Positions 31,360-40,547 of a DNA stretch of 64,000 nucleotides are shown here, in pieces. The notes under the pieces were generated by a model, which saw nothing but the letters and a program-made list of their open reading frames with translations, was not told where the DNA came from and did not search any database. The translations under genes and the position numbers were made by a program. Position 1 is the stretch's first letter, and every line of letters begins with the position of its first letter. The stretch is taken from positions 6,877,505 through 6,941,504 of the forward strand of contig NZ_CP062260.1 in the NCBI RefSeq assembly GCF_014863545.1, written 5' to 3'. The DNA is from Paenibacillus sp. JNUCC32. Lineage in GTDB: Bacteria; Bacillota; Bacilli; Paenibacillales; Paenibacillaceae.

Positions 31360-31383
31360 TCCTCTATAAGAGGACTTGGGGGA
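31351..31383 (-). terminator. Hairpin at convergent gene ends, probably terminating the minus-strand gene
   Basis: TCCCCC-taa-TCCTC pairs with GAGGA-ctt-GGGGGA around TATAA. On the minus strand it is followed shortly by a T6 run, so it should terminate the DUF2621-like gene. It overlaps the stop codon of the plus-strand gene. Confidence 0.65.
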
Positions 31384-31446
31384 AATGACCAAACGGCTTG
31401 GTCGTTCATTTAAGACGAGTACCGCCATTCCGTATTAGGGTGTTCA

Positions 31447-31920
31447 TTACTTATTGATCAAATGCTGATAAGGCTTGTAGTCGATTTCCTTCTTCTGGAG
31501 GAAGTTCATCAGGAATTTGTAATCCCGCTTCGGCGTAGCCACGATGTAACCTTTGATGCAGTGATCCCGGGTGACTTCGGTTGCGCCGGATTCGACGGCG
31601 ATTTTGCCGATTTCGGCTGCAATGGAGTGTTTGGCGATATCCCGGAACGGTCCCGGAACAGGCTGCACCAGCTCGTCCAGAAATGCTTTGGATTCATCCG
31701 TCCAGAGCGGGCGGCTTCGCTCTACCCAGTAATTTTGCCAATCGAGCTTCGATTTGCCGTCGGCCTTGGGAAGCACTTTCAGAAACTTGCGGAACATGAA
31801 AAATCCGCCGATGCCCATCAGCCCGAGCATGACCCATCCCCAGAAGGCAATGGAGTTCATGAACCATGACGGCGGCGCACTGGACGACAAATAGCCCATG
31901 ACGGCCCCTGTGCTCTTCAT
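31447..31920 (-). CDS. DUF2621-like membrane-anchored protein (YneK-like)
   Basis: This 157-residue protein starts at ATG 31920. One or two N-terminal helices (MNSIAFWGWVMLGLMGIGGFFMF, residues about 21-43) are followed by a cytoplasmic helical domain with WVERSRPLWTDESKAFLDELVQPVPGPFRDIAKHSIAAEIGKIA and GYIVATPKRDYKFLMNFL. This resembles the DUF2621 family (B. subtilis YneK), whose function is unknown. It stands alone, divergent from the endonuclease IV gene, and shares with it a short AT-rich intergenic region. Confidence 0.7.
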   Translation of the reverse strand: MKSTGAVMGYLSSSAPPSWFMNSIAFWGWVMLGLMGIGGFFMFRKFLKVLPKADGKSKLDWQNYWVERSRPLWTDESKAFLDELVQPVPGPFRDIAKHSIAAEIGKIAVESGATEVTRDHCIKGYIVATPKRDYKFLMNFLQKKEIDYKPYQHLINK

Positions 31921-32045
31921 CTGTATATCACCTCAATGATTATTGTCACATGACACTTTCATGAGAATTATAACGCATTTCTAGATTTATTTCGATATAC
32001 AAGCTAAAATAGGTGTAATTGTGTGTTAAAAAAGGGGGATGCAGC

Positions 32046-33167
32046 ATGTTGAAAATTGGTTCCCACGTGTCGTTTTCGGACAAGGGATTGCTGACTGCGA
32101 CGGCTGAAGCCACGTCTTACGGCTCAAGCTCGTTCATGATATATACCGGTGCGCCGCAAAATACGCGCCGCAAGCCGATCGACTCCATGTTTATCGAAGA
32201 AGGCAAAGCCGCCATGCAGGAAAGCGGGATTGAAGAAATCGTGGTCCACGCGCCGTACATTATCAACCTCGGATCGTACAAGCCGAATACGTTTGAGCTG
32301 GCGGTGAGCTTTCTGCAGGAGGAGATTCGCCGCACGCATGCGGTCGGCGTGAAGAACATCGTTCTCCATCCCGGCGCATATACCGACAAGGATGCGGAAT
32401 ACGGCATCGACCGAATTGCGGAAGGTCTTAATGAAGTGCTAGGCGGTACGGATGAGACCGAAGTGAAGATTGCGCTTGAGACGATGGCCGGCAAAGGTAC
32501 TGAAATGGGACGCAGCTTTGAAGAAATTGCTTCCATTATTGATAAGGTGAAGTACAACGACCGATTAGCCATTTGCCTGGACACCTGCCATATTCATGAC
32601 GCGGGATATGATATCGTGAATGATCTGGACGGCGTGCTGGAGCAGTTCGACAAGCTGATCGGGCTCGACCGTTTAACGGTCGTCCACGTGAACGATAGCA
32701 AGAACCCGCGCGGAGCGGGCAAAGACCGTCATACGCCGATTGGAACCGGATGGATCGGGTATGAAGCCATTCAGAGAGTGGTTCATCACGAAAAACTCCA
32801 GGGCAGACCGTTCATTCTCGAAACGCCGTGGATCGGTAAAGATCCAAAAACCCAGCGTCCGATGTACGAGATCGAGATTGCGCTTCTGCGCGGGGATGTG
32901 GAAGGCCGTTTCGGCCAAGCTTTCACGCAGCAAGTGGAAGAGCTGGGTGCTTTCTTTGCCAAGGAAGGCATCGAGTCCCGTTCATTTGTACTGGATACCT
33001 GGACGCTGCTGAAGAATGATGCCAAAGCCAAAAAGGCCGATCCGCGCGAACCGATGGAGCGCCTGTACGATATGGTCATGGCGGCCGGCCTGCTGTCCGA
33101 CCTGTCGGAGGAGCAGATCAATCAGCGCCTGATCGCTTGGTTGTCGGGTGTTTCCCTGACATCCTAA
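32046..33167 (+). CDS. nfo: Endonuclease IV (AP endonuclease) with C-terminal extension
   Basis: This 373-residue protein starts at ATG 32046 after GGGGGATGCAGC. Endonuclease IV cleaves the phosphodiester 5' to abasic sites in base-excision repair, using a trinuclear Zn site in a TIM barrel. Conserved segments are [67 protein letters not shown] and ILETPW, supplying the His, Glu and Asp ligands. The core ends near residue 285, which is the usual family length. About 85 further residues ([21 protein letters not shown] ... [20 protein letters not shown]) form a helical C-terminal extension of unknown role. A DNA repair function, including in spores, is expected. Confidence 0.93.
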   Translation: MLKIGSHVSFSDKGLLTATAEATSYGSSSFMIYTGAPQNTRRKPIDSMFIEEGKAAMQESGIEEIVVHAPYIINLGSYKPNTFELAVSFLQEEIRRTHAVGVKNIVLHPGAYTDKDAEYGIDRIAEGLNEVLGGTDETEVKIALETMAGKGTEMGRSFEEIASIIDKVKYNDRLAICLDTCHIHDAGYDIVNDLDGVLEQFDKLIGLDRLTVVHVNDSKNPRGAGKDRHTPIGTGWIGYEAIQRVVHHEKLQGRPFILETPWIGKDPKTQRPMYEIEIALLRGDVEGRFGQAFTQQVEELGAFFAKEGIESRSFVLDTWTLLKNDAKAKKADPREPMERLYDMVMAAGLLSDLSEEQINQRLIAWLSGVSLTS

Positions 33168-33202
33168 GCTTCATTAGAAATGGCATATTAGTAAGAAACT
33201 GA

Positions 33203-33256
33203 GGCATTCTCAAGAAAACGTCCGTATGCTGCGGATTGTTTTTCTTGAGAGATGCC
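33203..33256 (+). other. Long hairpin in the leader of purU
   Basis: GGCATTCTCAAGAAAA pairs with TTTTCTTGAGAGATGCC (one bulged base) around a loop of about 22 bases. It lies between nfo and purU, ending about 45 bases before the purU start. It is not followed by a T run. It may be a weak terminator, a processing site or a regulatory leader. Confidence 0.55.
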
Positions 33257-33299
33257 GTTCATGTTCATTGCAGATTTAAAAGGAGGATCACCGAGTCTC

Positions 33300-34199
33300 A
33301 TGGAAATTCACATCAAGAAGGATCTGCCGTCTGCGGCAGGTCAGTACCCTAATCGTGCCCGCATGCTGATCTCCTGTCCGGATGGACCGGGAATCGTGGC
33401 AGCAGTATCCCAGTTCCTGTACCAGCATGGTGCGAATATCGTTCAGTCTGACCAATATACGATGGACCCGGCCGGCGGCATGTTTTTTATGCGGGTTGAG
33501 TTCGATCTGGAGGACTTGAACACGAAGCTTCCCCAGCTGGAGGAATCCTTCCGGGAAGTAGCCGATCAATTCCGCATGGAATGGAATATCTATCATGCCG
33601 CCCGCAAGAAACGCCTGGCGATTTTTGTTTCGAAAGAGGATCACTGCCTTGTAGAGTTGTTGTGGCAATGGCAGGCTGGCGACCTGGATGCGGATATCGC
33701 ATTGGTGGTCAGCAACCATCTGGATATGAAGGAATACGTGGAATCCTTCGGTATCCCGTATCACCACATTCCGGTTACTGCGGATACGAAGCCTCAAGCG
33801 GAGCAGCGTCAGTTGGACGTGATCGGGGATGATATCGACGTGATCATCCTTGCGCGTTACATGCAGATTATTTCGCCAACCTTTATCGATCATTACCGGA
33901 ACCGGATTATCAATATCCACCATTCCTTCCTCCCGGCCTTCGTCGGCGGCAAGCCTTATGCGCAAGCATATAACCGCGGCGTCAAGATTATCGGGGCAAC
34001 CGCCCACTACGTAACGGAAGAGCTCGATGGCGGACCGATTATCGAGCAGGACGTGCAGCGCGTAAGCCACCGTGACGACGTCAATGAGCTGAAGCGCATC
34101 GGACGTACCATTGAACGCGTGGTACTGGCAAGAGCCGTCAAATGGCATGTCGAGGATCGGATTCTGGTCCATAACAATAAAACGGTTGTATTCAGCTAG
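33300..34199 (+). CDS. purU: Formyltetrahydrofolate deformylase
   Basis: This 299-residue protein begins MEIHIKKDLPSAAGQYPNRARM. The ATG at 33300 lies 13 bases after AGGAGG; an upstream ATG at 33252 without a site is less likely. PurU hydrolyses 10-formyl-THF to formate and THF, balancing one-carbon pools. The N-terminal ACT domain (ISCPDGPGIVAAVSQFLYQHGANI, about residues 15-90) is a regulatory module. The formyltransferase-type domain (about 95-299) has ILARYMQIIS, NIHHSFLPAFVGGKPY and GATAHYVTEELDGGPIIEQD with catalytic Asn, His and Asp. Length and motifs are standard. Confidence 0.93.
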   Translation: MEIHIKKDLPSAAGQYPNRARMLISCPDGPGIVAAVSQFLYQHGANIVQSDQYTMDPAGGMFFMRVEFDLEDLNTKLPQLEESFREVADQFRMEWNIYHAARKKRLAIFVSKEDHCLVELLWQWQAGDLDADIALVVSNHLDMKEYVESFGIPYHHIPVTADTKPQAEQRQLDVIGDDIDVIILARYMQIISPTFIDHYRNRIINIHHSFLPAFVGGKPYAQAYNRGVKIIGATAHYVTEELDGGPIIEQDVQRVSHRDDVNELKRIGRTIERVVLARAVKWHVEDRILVHNNKTVVFS

Positions 34200-34279
34200 T
34201 CCCGGACATTCCGACGATTCATCATAGAGAGTATAATGGAGCAGCCTGACACTTTAACGCTGCAATGGATTACCCCTTG

Positions 34280-34317
34280 ATCCCGCTCCTCTTCTTGGAG
34301 CGGGATTTTATTTTATA
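34280..34317 (+). terminator. Intrinsic terminator after purU
   Basis: ATCCCGCTCC and GGAGCGGGAT pair perfectly around TCTTCTT and are followed by TTTATTTTAT. Confidence 0.9.
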
Positions 34318-34525
34318 TTTGACTTAAGCAATAACACGAATTTCTTGCCAAAAGCTGAAAAAATGGTTCCTTGGAGCTTTTTATGGAAGTAAACGTCAAA
34401 CTTTTTATAAATTCGACTCGTCAATATAGTTGAGCTTGTGAAGAGAGTCTTTACATACATCTTCTAAAACCTATGCATCGTTTGTCTTTGAACAGCAATT
34501 TATATTTGGAGAGGGGAATCATCAG

Positions 34526-36886
34526 TTGTCGTTTTATACAAAGAAAACGTGGATGCTGCTGCCGATGGTGGCGCTGCTGATTGTGGCAACGTTATCTCTG
34601 TCGATTCCGGCAGGAAACGTCTACGCCGACGGAGCGAAGATTGGCATTCAATCCGAAATGGGCTACCAAGGCAAAATCAAACATGAGAAATGGAACCCGC
34701 TCAAACTCACCCTAACGAGCGACCGGGATATATCCGGCGATGTGGTCGTGCAGATTCAGAACTACAACGGCTTCGGGTATCAGACTTCTTATGTTCAGCA
34801 GGTGGACCTGCCGAAGGATACGCCGAAGGAAGTCGTGATCGGCATTCCGGGAGCCGTACTGAATAAAGACAATAACCAAATCCTTTTCTATGAAGGTTCT
34901 TATACGAAGGGGAAGCAGGTACCGTTTGCCACAGGGAAAAATTACGTGCAGGCTTCTCCGTATCAAGGCGCGCTCATGGCCGTCTTGTCCAATGATCCGG
35001 ACACGATGAATTTTATGAACGTCCTGAACGGCAAAGGCAGCAGCGTGAACGTGTTCCCGCTTAAAGACGCTAACGTTCCTACGGATGCGATGCTGCTGAA
35101 CGGGCTGGACGTCATCGTAATGAACAATTATGCATCCGATACGCTGTCTGAGCCTCAACAAAAGGCGATTACGGATTGGGTCAATGGCGGCGGCACCCTG
35201 GTTCTGGCCGGGGGCGCGGGGTATGCCAAAACGGCGGCGCCGTTTGCCGACATATCGCCGGTCGCTGCGAATGGCACCGCGACCGTGAACTCGCTGGATG
35301 AACTGGAGAAGCTTGGCGGGAAACCGCTGAAACTGGATGGGCCATTTACCATTTCTACGGCGAAAGCCGTGGAAGGCGCCCAAATCGGGATTGCCGCGGA
35401 CGGACAACCTTTGTTTGCCTCGAAGGCTTACGGCCAGGGTAGCGTTCAATATGCCGCTTACGATCTGGCGATGGAGCCGGTAAGCTCTTGGGCAGGCCAT
35501 CCGGACGCGTGGGCATCGGTACTGCGCAATAACCTGCCGATGATGAATTCGCAGAATGGCATGTATTACAATTCGCTCATGGACAATTTGAATTATGTTC
35601 TGGAGTATTTCCCGTCGCTGAAGATGCCTTCCTTCACGCTGCTGCTGTGGATGCTCATTATTTATGCGGTCGTCGTCGCACCGCTGCTCTACTATATATT
35701 GAAGAAGGCGGACAAGCGGGAATGGGCGTGGTTCTTGATTCCGATCATTGCCGTCATCGCGAGCGCTTCCGTCTATGCGGTCGGCTCGTCGGACAAGACG
35801 CGCGAGCTCGCGCATACCATCAATCTGATTGAACTAAATGGCCAGGGAGATGCGGTGAAATCGACCGCTTCTGCATTCTTCACGCCTCGAAGCGGGAACT
35901 ATGCCTTGGAATTTGGGGAGAATACGTATTTGAAAACGGGGCAGTCCCGGAACTCGTTTGGAGGAACCGCCGAGAACAAAAGTTTTGTCCGGGTAGGGCA
36001 GGAGTCCACGACGCTGGAGCTTCGGGACATGTCCCAATGGTCGTTGGCCAAGGTATGGGTGGACCATCAGGGTACGGAGGAGATGGGACGTCTTGCCATG
36101 GATTTAAAGCTGGATGCCAAAGGGGGATTAAACGGTAAGATCACCAATGACACCATTAACGATTTAACCGAGGTGGTGCTGGTTGTCGGAGGCAGTGCCT
36201 ATAAGCTGGGAGATATCAAGAAGGGCGAGGCGGCTGCCATTCCTCAGGATCCGAAACAAATCATCAAATTTACGGGCGGTGACTTGTCCGGGATGCTGTA
36301 CCCATACTCGCAGAATGATCCGAAACAGCGGGAGCGCGACATTTTGTCCAACTACGGATACTCGAAGGGAATGGTCAACAAGGATGCTTACATTCTGGGA
36401 TGGAGCAAAGACCATTTGACGAATTATACGCTGAAAGGCGCCGAGGTGGACAGTGATCAGCTCAATTTCTGGATACAGCCGGTGGAAATGGATTGGGGAC
36501 TGAACGGGGAAATCAACATTCCTTACGGCTTCCTGTCTCCGGAGATATCGCAGGTGAATTCGCCGATGTTCGGGGTTTATCCGCACGGAGTTGAAATGGG
36601 ACAAGGCAATCTGATCGCTGAATTCCCGCTCATATCCGAAGGCCAAGTGAAGTATTCCGAATTGTCCATCAAAGGCACCAAATTCAACAACAACGTCACG
36701 ATGGAGATCTGGAACTCGAAGAAGAGCGAATGGGAGCCTGTTACAGACGCGAACAATGTGCATACCATTAACCAGAATCCGGAGCAGTATATCGTGGGGA
36801 ATCGCATCCGATTCATGATCACCGCCAAGGATCAGACCAACTTTATGATGCCGGAGCTGTCTGTGAAAGGGGAGGCCACTCAATGA
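34526..36886 (+). CDS. Large exported membrane protein at the head of an ABC/MoxR/vWA cluster
   Basis: This 786-residue protein starts at TTG 34526 after GGAGAGGGG. A signal peptide (residues 1 to about 35, ending NVYADG) is followed by an extracellular beta-rich region and a class-I-amidotransferase-like segment (LLNGLDVIVMNNYASDTLSEPQQKAITDWVNGGGTLVLAGG, about residues 190-235). Two adjacent helices follow near residues 372-425 (FTLLLWMLIIYAVVVAPLLYYIL and WAWFLIPIIAVIASASVYAVG), then another large extracellular part. Similar proteins accompany MoxR/DUF58 operons. The role is unknown; by position it may be the substrate-interacting partner of the ABC-2 exporter. Its stop overlaps the ATPase start by four bases. 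Confidence 0.72.
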   Translation: MSFYTKKTWMLLPMVALLIVATLSLSIPAGNVYADGAKIGIQSEMGYQGKIKHEKWNPLKLTLTSDRDISGDVVVQIQNYNGFGYQTSYVQQVDLPKDTPKEVVIGIPGAVLNKDNNQILFYEGSYTKGKQVPFATGKNYVQASPYQGALMAVLSNDPDTMNFMNVLNGKGSSVNVFPLKDANVPTDAMLLNGLDVIVMNNYASDTLSEPQQKAITDWVNGGGTLVLAGGAGYAKTAAPFADISPVAANGTATVNSLDELEKLGGKPLKLDGPFTISTAKAVEGAQIGIAADGQPLFASKAYGQGSVQYAAYDLAMEPVSSWAGHPDAWASVLRNNLPMMNSQNGMYYNSLMDNLNYVLEYFPSLKMPSFTLLLWMLIIYAVVVAPLLYYILKKADKREWAWFLIPIIAVIASASVYAVGSSDKTRELAHTINLIELNGQGDAVKSTASAFFTPRSGNYALEFGENTYLKTGQSRNSFGGTAENKSFVRVGQESTTLELRDMSQWSLAKVWVDHQGTEEMGRLAMDLKLDAKGGLNGKITNDTINDLTEVVLVVGGSAYKLGDIKKGEAAAIPQDPKQIIKFTGGDLSGMLYPYSQNDPKQRERDILSNYGYSKGMVNKDAYILGWSKDHLTNYTLKGAEVDSDQLNFWIQPVEMDWGLNGEINIPYGFLSPEISQVNSPMFGVYPHGVEMGQGNLIAEFPLISEGQVKYSELSIKGTKFNNNVTMEIWNSKKSEWEPVTDANNVHTINQNPEQYIVGNRIRFMITAKDQTNFMMPELSVKGEATQ

Positions 36887-37812
36887 TCGAGATTACAAAT
36901 CTGAGCAAAAGATACGGAGCGTTCCATGCGCTGAAAGATATCAGTCTTCATATCGAAAAAGGGACGGTATTCGGATTTGTCGGTCCGAACGGAGCAGGCA
37001 AATCCACGACGATGTCCATATTGGCTACCCTGATGCTTCCTACCTCGGGCGTTGCCAAAGTCGGCGGCTATGACGTGACCCAGCATCCCAAGGAGGTCCG
37101 CAAGCGGATCGGTTATATGCCCGATTTCTTCGGCGTGTACGATCAGCTGAAGTCTACAGAATATCTGCATTTCTACGGGGCAAGTTACGGCATCCCGCGC
37201 GCCGAGCGGGAGCAGCTTATTCCGCAGCTGCTGGAGCTTGTCAACCTGAGCGACAAGGCGGATACGTACGTTGACAGTCTCTCGCGGGGGATGAAGCAGC
37301 GTTTATGCCTGGCCCGGTGCCTGGTGCATGATCCGGAGGTATTGATCCTGGATGAGCCGGCGTCGGGGCTGGATCCGCGGGCGCGGATCGAGATGCGCGA
37401 AATATTGAAGGAACTGAAGCTCATGGGCAAGACCATCATCATTTCATCGCATATTTTGCCTGAGCTGGCCGAGATGGTGGATGAGATTGGGGTAATCGAG
37501 CACGGCGAGATGGTTGCCCAAGGCAAGGTGGCCGATATTCAGAGCCGTCTTCGCGTGAAAAAAGTCATTCATATCCGCACGCTGGAGCGTGAAGAGGAGC
37601 TGGCCGAGAAACTGCGGGACGAACCGTTCGTCACGTCGGTATTAACGGATAACACCGGCGTCCATGTTCATTACGGCGGGGATGACGCGCAGCAAAGCGC
37701 CCTGCTTCGGCAGGTGGTTTCCTGGGAAATTCCGATTGTCTCGTTTCAGGAAGCGCAGAGCAATCTGGAGGATGTATTCCTCGAAATTACCAAAGGAGGG
37801 CCCCGCGAATGA
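36883..37812 (+). CDS. ABC transporter ATP-binding protein (ABC-2 exporter type)
   Basis: This 309-residue protein overlaps the preceding gene by ATGA. It has Walker A GPNGAGKST (34-42), Q-loop region RIGYMPDFFGVYDQL, signature SRGMKQRL (a variant of LSGGQ), Walker B VLILDEPASGLDP and switch His in IISSHILPE. The DEPASGLDP and C-terminal regulatory extension of about 90 residues are typical of ABC-2 exporter ATPases such as those for gliding, drug or lantibiotic export. It pairs with the permease whose gene overlaps by four bases. The substrate is unknown. Confidence 0.92.
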   Translation: MIEITNLSKRYGAFHALKDISLHIEKGTVFGFVGPNGAGKSTTMSILATLMLPTSGVAKVGGYDVTQHPKEVRKRIGYMPDFFGVYDQLKSTEYLHFYGASYGIPRAEREQLIPQLLELVNLSDKADTYVDSLSRGMKQRLCLARCLVHDPEVLILDEPASGLDPRARIEMREILKELKLMGKTIIISSHILPELAEMVDEIGVIEHGEMVAQGKVADIQSRLRVKKVIHIRTLEREEELAEKLRDEPFVTSVLTDNTGVHVHYGGDDAQQSALLRQVVSWEIPIVSFQEAQSNLEDVFLEITKGGPRE

Positions 37813-38756
37813 ATTGGAGCAGAAAGCTGATCAATCCGGTCATCGACAAGGAATTCCGGCTGCGGATGCGTTCTACGCGTTCCATGCTGTCGGTGTTGTT
37901 TTATGTATTGGCGCTAGGCGCCATAGCCATGGGCTTCATTTATCTCTTCTTATATTTGGGACAGCAGGGGCCTCAGCGATTCGATCCGCAGATGAGCCAG
38001 ATGATGTTCTATGTCCTGAGTTTTGCCCAGCTTGTCCTTATCGCGTTCATGGCCCCTGCGCTTACGGCGGGCGTCATCAGCAGCGAGCGGGAGAAGCAAA
38101 CGCTGAGCATGCTGCTGACGACGCAGCAGAGCTCGGCTACGATCGTGCTGAGCAAGCTGGTATCGGCACTCAGCTTCATGACGCTGATCGTGCTGGCTAC
38201 GCTGCCGATCTACAGCATTGTGTTCCTGTACGGCGGGATTTCGCCGAAGCAGCTCGTTTCCGTGTTTGCCTTTTATTTATTCGTGATGCTGCTGCTCGGT
38301 TCGCTCGGCGTGATGTTCTCCACGTTATTCAAAAGAACCATCGTTGCAATAATCGTCACTTACGGGGCCGGACTGATCATATTCCTTGTTACCGGCCTGC
38401 TGTACCTGTTCTTCATGGGAATCGAACAGCGGAATATGTATCAAAGCGGGCAGCCGATCGTACCGGGCAGCTATTCTTGGGTCGGTTATGTGCTGGGCCT
38501 GAACCCGGCCGGGGCGATGATGAGTTTGTTCAACCCGTCTTTTTCGGAGGACGCGTTCTTGCTGCGCGGAGGAAGCCTGAACAGCAAAGCCCCGATCGAA
38601 TTGTGGCTGGAATTTTTCATCGTCTATTCGGTGGTGATCGTTCTTGCCCTGTGGGTTGCCGTACGGAATATCCGTCCTGTCGCAAGGCGCAAACGCAAGG
38701 ATAAGAACGAAACCCAGCTGCCGAAGGAGCCGGAAACGGCGGGGGACGAAGCGTAA
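37809..38756 (+). CDS. ABC-2 type transporter permease
   Basis: This 315-residue membrane protein starts at ATG 37809 overlapping the ATPase gene. It shows about six hydrophobic segments, a conserved SSEREKQTLSMLLTTQQSSATIVLSKLVSA motif after the second helix (the ABC-2 coupling element E-R-E-x-x-T-L-x-x-L) and a charged cytoplasmic C-terminus (RRKRKDKNETQLPKEPETAGDEA). It would form the channel of the exporter. The permease and ATPase lie within a MoxR/vWA cluster, an arrangement that suggests an envelope-related substrate or signal. Confidence 0.9.
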   Translation: MNWSRKLINPVIDKEFRLRMRSTRSMLSVLFYVLALGAIAMGFIYLFLYLGQQGPQRFDPQMSQMMFYVLSFAQLVLIAFMAPALTAGVISSEREKQTLSMLLTTQQSSATIVLSKLVSALSFMTLIVLATLPIYSIVFLYGGISPKQLVSVFAFYLFVMLLLGSLGVMFSTLFKRTIVAIIVTYGAGLIIFLVTGLLYLFFMGIEQRNMYQSGQPIVPGSYSWVGYVLGLNPAGAMMSLFNPSFSEDAFLLRGGSLNSKAPIELWLEFFIVYSVVIVLALWVAVRNIRPVARRKRKDKNETQLPKEPETAGDEA

Positions 38757-38790
38757 CATCATGCAAGGAGTACGGTAAGGAGGGAGAGCA

Positions 38791-40476
38791 ATGGACAACA
38801 TCATGCGTTTTATCGAAGCCGCAAGACGGCGGCTGCAGCGGTTCCGCGTCATCACGTATGCATTATACGGGCATATGGCAGGATTGGCCGTGCTGCTGCT
38901 GCTCCTGGTCCTTGGGAGATTCGTGCCTATAGCCTGGCTTCCAGTCGCATCCGCGGCCGTTCCCGTGGGGGCGGGCTTCATAGGCTTGTTATGGGGATGG
39001 CTGCATCGGGTGCCGATCGAAGAAGCGGCTTCAGCGATGGACCATGTTCCGGACGGAGCGGAACGAAGCGATATGATGGTGACGGCGCTGTCGTTCAAGG
39101 AGGAAGAATCGTTGGCCGCCAAATGGCAGCGCGAGCAGGCGGAGCGTTACGGTGCGCGTTTTGCGGAACGGTTACCGGAGCGCCTGCCTTCCCCTAACCG
39201 AAAAAAACAGCTTCTAATCTGCGGTGCCTCGCTTGCTGCCGTACTCATCCTGGTGTTCGTTCCGAACCCGATGGATAAGAAGGTGGAGGCTGCCAAAGAG
39301 GCGCAGAGCTGGATGAAGGAGCAGGCAGCCAAAACCGAACAGCTGGCGGAGGAGCTCCAGAAGGAAACGCTGGATCCTGCCGATCGAAAAAAGCTCCAGG
39401 AAAAGCTGGATGCCCTGAAAAAAGCGCTGGAGCAGGAGAAGCATCCTGAGCAAGCGCTGGAGAAGCTGGAAGAAGCCATGAAAGAGCTGGAGAAACTGGC
39501 GAAACAGCAGGAGGAAAAAGCGAAGGCGCTGTCGGAGCTGGCTAAGCAAATGCAGCAGGAGAAGGCGCTGTCCCAGGTGGGGAAAAAGCTTGCCGAGGGC
39601 ATGGCCGATGAGCTGAAGCAGGAAATGAAGAAACTCACCGAGCAGGTGAAGAAGATGTCCCAGGAAGAGAAGAACGAGCTGTCCGATGCTTTGAAAAAGC
39701 TGGCTGAGGAAGCTGCCAAGCAGATGGAAGACGGGAAGCTGGAGCAGGAGCTCAAAAAAGCGGCCGATGCGCTGAAGGAGGGCAAGCTGCCGAAGGAGCT
39801 GGAAGAAGCGCTCCAGCAGCTGGCCGAGGAGCTGGCGAAAGCAGCGCAAGCCAAAGCCGCGTCGGACAGCCAGTCGCAGTCCGCGTCCTCGCTGGCGTCC
39901 TCCCTTGCTTCGCAAGGATTGAGCTTGGCCGATCAGATGGCGGCTGCAGGGATGTCGGTATCCGATGCCTGGAGTAACGGCGGCAGTGCCGAGGCCTTGG
40001 CTCAGGCCGGCTCCGGTGCAGGCTCGGGCGAACAAGGAGAGGGCTCGGAGGGAGCCCCAGGTGAAGGCGGCTCCGGTACAGGCCAAGGTCAAGGCTCCGG
40101 CACAGGCAGCGGTTCCGGATCGGGAAGCGGCTCGGGCTCAGGAGCAGGTTCCGGCTCGGGCGGCAGCGGCGGATCGGGAAGCGGCACAGGCAGCGGAGCC
40201 GGTCTTGGATCAGGCGGCCGTGAGCTCGTGACCATCCCTAGGGACTATAAGGGCAGCGGCAATGTGCAGAACGATTCCGGCGAGATCAAGGGCAGCGGCG
40301 GAGATATACAGAAGGGCGGCGTATCGCCGACGGTTCCGGGCATGTCCAGGCCTTATGAGGAAGTGTACCGCGATTATGAGACCGAAGCGCGCAAAACGTT
40401 AGACCGGAATCAGCTGCCGGACCAGATGCAAGGGTTGGTTGAGGAATATTTCATACAGATCAATCCGAACCCGTAA
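38791..40476 (+). CDS. Membrane-anchored coiled-coil protein with Gly/Ser-rich region (DUF4175-like)
   Basis: This 561-residue protein starts at ATG 38791 after AAGGAGGG. Two helices near residues 28-72 form a hairpin anchor and a third lies near residues 140-155 (LLICGASLAAVLILVFVP). Residues about 165-355 are a long Lys/Glu/Gln/Leu-rich coiled coil (for example ELEKLAKQQEEKAKALSELA). A very Gly/Ser-rich flexible region covers about residues 410-475, and a short conserved C-terminal segment (PYEEVYRDYETEARKTLDRNQLP ... VEEYF) closes it. This order resembles DUF4175-type proteins upstream of MoxR genes. It could bridge the membrane to MoxR. Function is unknown. Confidence 0.68.
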   Translation: MDNIMRFIEAARRRLQRFRVITYALYGHMAGLAVLLLLLVLGRFVPIAWLPVASAAVPVGAGFIGLLWGWLHRVPIEEAASAMDHVPDGAERSDMMVTALSFKEEESLAAKWQREQAERYGARFAERLPERLPSPNRKKQLLICGASLAAVLILVFVPNPMDKKVEAAKEAQSWMKEQAAKTEQLAEELQKETLDPADRKKLQEKLDALKKALEQEKHPEQALEKLEEAMKELEKLAKQQEEKAKALSELAKQMQQEKALSQVGKKLAEGMADELKQEMKKLTEQVKKMSQEEKNELSDALKKLAEEAAKQMEDGKLEQELKKAADALKEGKLPKELEEALQQLAEELAKAAQAKAASDSQSQSASSLASSLASQGLSLADQMAAAGMSVSDAWSNGGSAEALAQAGSGAGSGEQGEGSEGAPGEGGSGTGQGQGSGTGSGSGSGSGSGSGAGSGSGGSGGSGSGTGSGAGLGSGGRELVTIPRDYKGSGNVQNDSGEIKGSGGDIQKGGVSPTVPGMSRPYEEVYRDYETEARKTLDRNQLPDQMQGLVEEYFIQINPNP

Positions 40477-40547
40477 GGGATCGAAGAGCCGAGCGCCGAA
40501 GCTAGAATGAGAACTTGAACTTTACCAAGAAGATGGAGGTTTCGTCC

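Noticed and set aside
33288..34172. 294-codon frame antisense to purU
   Set aside because: PurU catalytic and ACT motifs are intact on the plus strand; the minus frame is a shadow.
34712..35815. 367-codon frame antisense to the 786-residue membrane protein
   Set aside because: Arg/His/Gln-rich shadow; the plus-strand frame has a signal peptide, helices and operon overlaps.
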